From NCBI GenBank assembly GCA_014380545.1, contig JACMJP010000057.1:1-16495 (forward strand): 16,495 bases of DNA. Direction: 5' to 3'. The notes beneath the pieces were generated by a model that saw only the letters and a program-made list of their open reading frames with translations, did not search any database and was not told the DNA's origin. The stretch is from Chitinophagales bacterium (GTDB taxonomy: Bacteria > Bacteroidota > Bacteroidia > Chitinophagales > BACL12). Positions within the stretch are counted from its first letter, which is position 1; each line of letters opens with the position of its first letter. Below are positions 14,763 through 16,495 of the stretch, piece by piece. Made by a program: the position numbers and the translations under genes.

Positions 14763-15209
14763 ATGAAGAAAAGTAAAAAAGCAAGAATTATAACACCTTC
14801 ATTACCCGGAACAATATTCGTTGCCCGCACTACAAATAAAGGAAGGGGTGTTTTTACAAATAAAAGAATTAAAAAGGGGCAGGTAATTGAACTTTGCCCT
14901 ATGATCGTTTTTGGTGCTAAAGACCGTGATCAGATTAATGATACATTTTTATATGAATATTATTTTGAATGGGGACACAGCACAAAAAAAGGTGCATTAG
15001 CTATGGGTTATGGTTCTATCTATAATCATTCTTATCATCCTAATGCAAAATATAATCCTGACTTTGATCTGAATATTTTGGAATTTGAAGCTATAAGAAA
15101 TATTGAAGCCGGCGAAGAGATAACCGTGAATTATAATTTAGATCCTGAAGACCAAAGCCCTGTTTGGTGGGAAAGGGATAAAATTAAAAATAAGAAGCAG
15201 CACCCATAA
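14763..15209 (+). CDS. Stand-alone SET-domain protein (putative protein-lysine methyltransferase)
   Basis: 148 residues forming one compact SET domain. A basic N-terminus (MKKSKKAR) is followed by KGRGVFTNKRIKKGQVIE (26-43), where the GRG and flanking residues bind S-adenosylmethionine. YGSIYNHSYHPNAKY (83-97) carries the NHSxxPN motif, and IEAGEEITVNYN (114-125) is the GEEITxxY motif with the catalytic Tyr124. There are no pre-SET or post-SET cysteines, so it resembles the minimal bacterial SET proteins rather than eukaryotic histone enzymes. Known SET domains methylate lysine in proteins using SAM; chlamydial and Legionella members modify chromatin proteins, but targets in free-living Bacteroidota are unknown to me. 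It follows the 88-residue gene by two bases and ends before a nested palindrome. Confidence 0.88.
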   Translation: MKKSKKARIITPSLPGTIFVARTTNKGRGVFTNKRIKKGQVIELCPMIVFGAKDRDQINDTFLYEYYFEWGHSTKKGALAMGYGSIYNHSYHPNAKYNPDFDLNILEFEAIRNIEAGEEITVNYNLDPEDQSPVWWERDKIKNKKQHP

Positions 15210-15227
15210 AGGTATAATATTTGAAAA

Positions 15228-15270
15228 ATGATGACATGGAGACAACTCCATTTAATTTAAAAATCATCAT
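15228..15270 (+). terminator. Nested inverted repeat after the SET gene, possible terminator
   Basis: ATGGAG (15236-15241), loop ACAA, CTCCAT (15246-15251) is a perfect six-pair hairpin followed by TTTAATTT. Around it, ATGATGA (15228-15234) and TCATCAT (15264-15270) form a second, partly complementary pair. It starts 19 bases after the SET stop and ends 18 bases before the NlpC/P60 ATG. Termination of the SET transcript is the simplest reading; control of the next gene is an alternative. Confidence 0.45.
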
Positions 15271-15288
15271 ATTGTTGAAATACGTAAT

Positions 15289-15810
15289 ATGCGGTTCTTA
15301 TTGTTTTTACTCATCGTAATTTTTTCTCAATTAAAATCACTTGCACAAAATCCCGACCCATGGTGGATATCAAATCCTTATATCGATTCAGCATCGCTTA
15401 GAAGACAAATACTTGCCGATAGTATTTTAAATTATGCATATACATTTAAAGGAGTGCCTTATGTATGGGGCGGCAATTCTCCTGAATCAGGATTTGATTG
15501 CAGCGGGTTTATCTATTATGTTTATAAAAAATTCGGAATTGAATTACCCCGAACATCAGGTCAACAATTTGATGCAGGAATTCCAATCCCTTATACAGAA
15601 GCTGAAAGAGGTGATATTATTTTATTTACAGGGATGCATCCTGTATTTGGTATACCGGGTCATGTGGGCATTATCATAAGCCGTGATGATGAGGGATTTA
15701 CTTTTATCCATACTGCCTCTCCCCTAACCGGTGGTGTACATGTAAGCCATTCAAAAGAGCGTTCTTTTTATGAAAGATTTCTTGAGGTAAGAAGAGTGAT
15801 CAGGACCTGA
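15289..15810 (+). CDS. Secreted NlpC/P60 (C40) cell-wall peptidase
   Basis: 173 residues. Signal peptide MRFLLFLLIVIFSQLKSLAQ, then a short Trp-rich linker (DPWWISNPY). From about residue 40 comes a complete NlpC/P60 domain: ADSILNYAYTFKGVPYVWGG, FDCSGF with nucleophile Cys71, LPRTSGQQFDAGIPI, RGDIILF, GHVGIII with His125, and FIHTAS with His141 as third polar residue. These cysteine peptidases cut peptidoglycan stem peptides, typically between gamma-D-Glu and the diamino acid, and remodel or recycle the wall. No extra SH3 or LysM domain is present, so this is the minimal exported form, likely periplasmic or a lipid-free envelope enzyme. The upstream palindrome suggests it is transcribed apart from the SET gene. 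Confidence 0.93.
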   Translation: MRFLLFLLIVIFSQLKSLAQNPDPWWISNPYIDSASLRRQILADSILNYAYTFKGVPYVWGGNSPESGFDCSGFIYYVYKKFGIELPRTSGQQFDAGIPIPYTEAERGDIILFTGMHPVFGIPGHVGIIISRDDEGFTFIHTASPLTGGVHVSHSKERSFYERFLEVRRVIRT

Positions 15811-15899
15811 GAATTTCTTTATTTTAAACAAATGTTTATTACTGATCTCTAATATTTATTTCTTTAACTATTTTTATTTCCGATATAGAACTAATTTTT

Positions 15900-16373
15900 A
15901 TGGCAGATTATATTGAACTGGGAATAGGAAGTATTAAAGATCTCTTTAATTACCTCACAGCACAATCAAAAGGAAAAGATGTTGTGCTGAATGCGTTGCT
16001 TCGTGAATTAAGGGACAATATTAAATTACTGGAGCACAGAAATAGTGAGGGTGTTAATGTGCAGGCTATGATAGATAATTTAAGTGCAGCATCAATTGAA
16101 GAAGCCTACAAAACAAATTTTAACTTTAATAAATTAGTACATAAAAAAATACTACCTGAAAATTTAATTCTGCATAAAAAACAACTGAAATATGTTGGCT
16201 GGGATGGAAAGAAGTTTATTTACAGCATTGAAGGAAAAATAAAAGATATTAAAAACTTGCCTAAATTATTTACTGATCTTTCCAAAGCACCCATCAACTT
16301 ACCCGTTCGCTTCGATAATCTTTTTTACCAGATGGTTTTGTTTACTGTCTTTATCCGGAAGAGCGATAGCTGA
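15900..16373 (+). CDS. Protein of unknown function, 157 residues
   Basis: I do not recognise the family. There is no signal peptide and no convincing membrane segment, though the last 25 residues are fairly hydrophobic (NLFYQMVLFTVFIRKSDS). The first half looks alpha-helical: IGSIKDLFNYLTAQSKGKDV, then LNALLRELRDNIKLLEHR, a likely amphipathic helix, then a helix around SAASIEEAYKTNFNFNKL. The second half has short strand-like stretches (QLKYVGWDGKKFIYSIEGK) and ends with KLFTDLSKAPINLPVRFDNL. It is well formed, with base composition like its neighbours, so it is probably a real gene. TAATTTTT directly before the ATG is one base off the TAnnTTTG promoter box. Neighbouring genes suggest no pathway. 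Confidence 0.7.
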   Translation: MADYIELGIGSIKDLFNYLTAQSKGKDVVLNALLRELRDNIKLLEHRNSEGVNVQAMIDNLSAASIEEAYKTNFNFNKLVHKKILPENLILHKKQLKYVGWDGKKFIYSIEGKIKDIKNLPKLFTDLSKAPINLPVRFDNLFYQMVLFTVFIRKSDS

Positions 16374-16473
16374 TACGAGTTATTAAATAATTTTCCTCCT
16401 GCCTGTAACTTTTCTGTAACCCGGATCGCCTAACGGGAGATTTTACAATTATTCTAAACAAATAAAAAACATT

Positions 16474-16495
16474 ATGAAAAAATTATTCTTTTTAT
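16474..16495 (+). CDS. Start of an exported protein (3' truncated by window edge)
   Basis: The last 22 bases read ATG AAA AAA TTA TTC TTT TTA T, i.e. MKKLFFL, which is a typical Bacteroidota signal-peptide beginning. The 100 bases before it (16374-16473) have no coding content that I can support; they contain a short CCCG...CGGG inverted pair and AT-rich sequence. Nothing further can be said about the product. Confidence 0.55.

Overview
The window looks like a chromosomal stretch of an AT-rich member of the Bacteroidota (Chitinophagia/Saprospiria-like; exact lineage not determinable here). The evidence is a secreted protein ending in a type B (gliding-motility-type) T9SS sorting domain, another ending in a type A T9SS domain, a very large outer-membrane protein with a SprA-like N-terminal motif, several TAnnTTTG (-7) promoter boxes, and the absence of obvious Shine-Dalgarno sequences. 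Composition and codon use look even throughout. I see no insertion sequence, phage gene, tRNA, rRNA or CRISPR array.

Layout. (1) 1-2961, + strand: the 3' end of an AraC-type regulator, then a run of small single-domain proteins: VOC/glyoxalase-like, MmcQ/YjbR, NTF2-like, DinB and GyrI-like. These families are often linked to small-molecule binding, detoxification or drug resistance, and the first three are closely spaced. (2) 3044-4945, + strand: a secreted T9SS type B protein with four internal repeats. (3) 4971-12847, - strand, in transcription order: membrane metallophosphoesterase, DinB-family protein, acyl-CoA desaturase, 1152-residue outer-membrane protein, and a T9SS-exported fusion of a c-type heme domain to a copper type II (PHM/DBH-like) monooxygenase. 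(4) 12976-14028, + strand: a class III CoA-transferase, convergent with ybaB/ebfC (14128-14427, - strand). (5) 14494 to the end, + strand: a small helical protein almost abutting a stand-alone SET-domain protein, then a secreted NlpC/P60 peptidase, an unknown 157-residue protein, and the first codons of another exported protein.

How the genes relate. Several products act at the cell envelope: the two T9SS cargoes, the large barrel protein, the NlpC/P60 hydrolase, the desaturase (membrane lipid) and the membrane phosphoesterase. They do not form one recognisable pathway. The AraC-VOC-YjbR-NTF2-DinB-GyrI run is the most coherent functional cluster, but its inducer and substrates are unknown.

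I found no clear new multi-gene system. The most unusual non-coding signal is a pair of unrelated intergenic palindromes (2242-2288 and 6668-6730). Both are built the same way, with 9-nt tandem units in each arm facing each other. A degenerate heptanucleotide tandem array also runs into the ybaB stop codon (14087-14128). The most interesting protein signals are the heme c-copper monooxygenase fusion and the SET protein with its small upstream partner.
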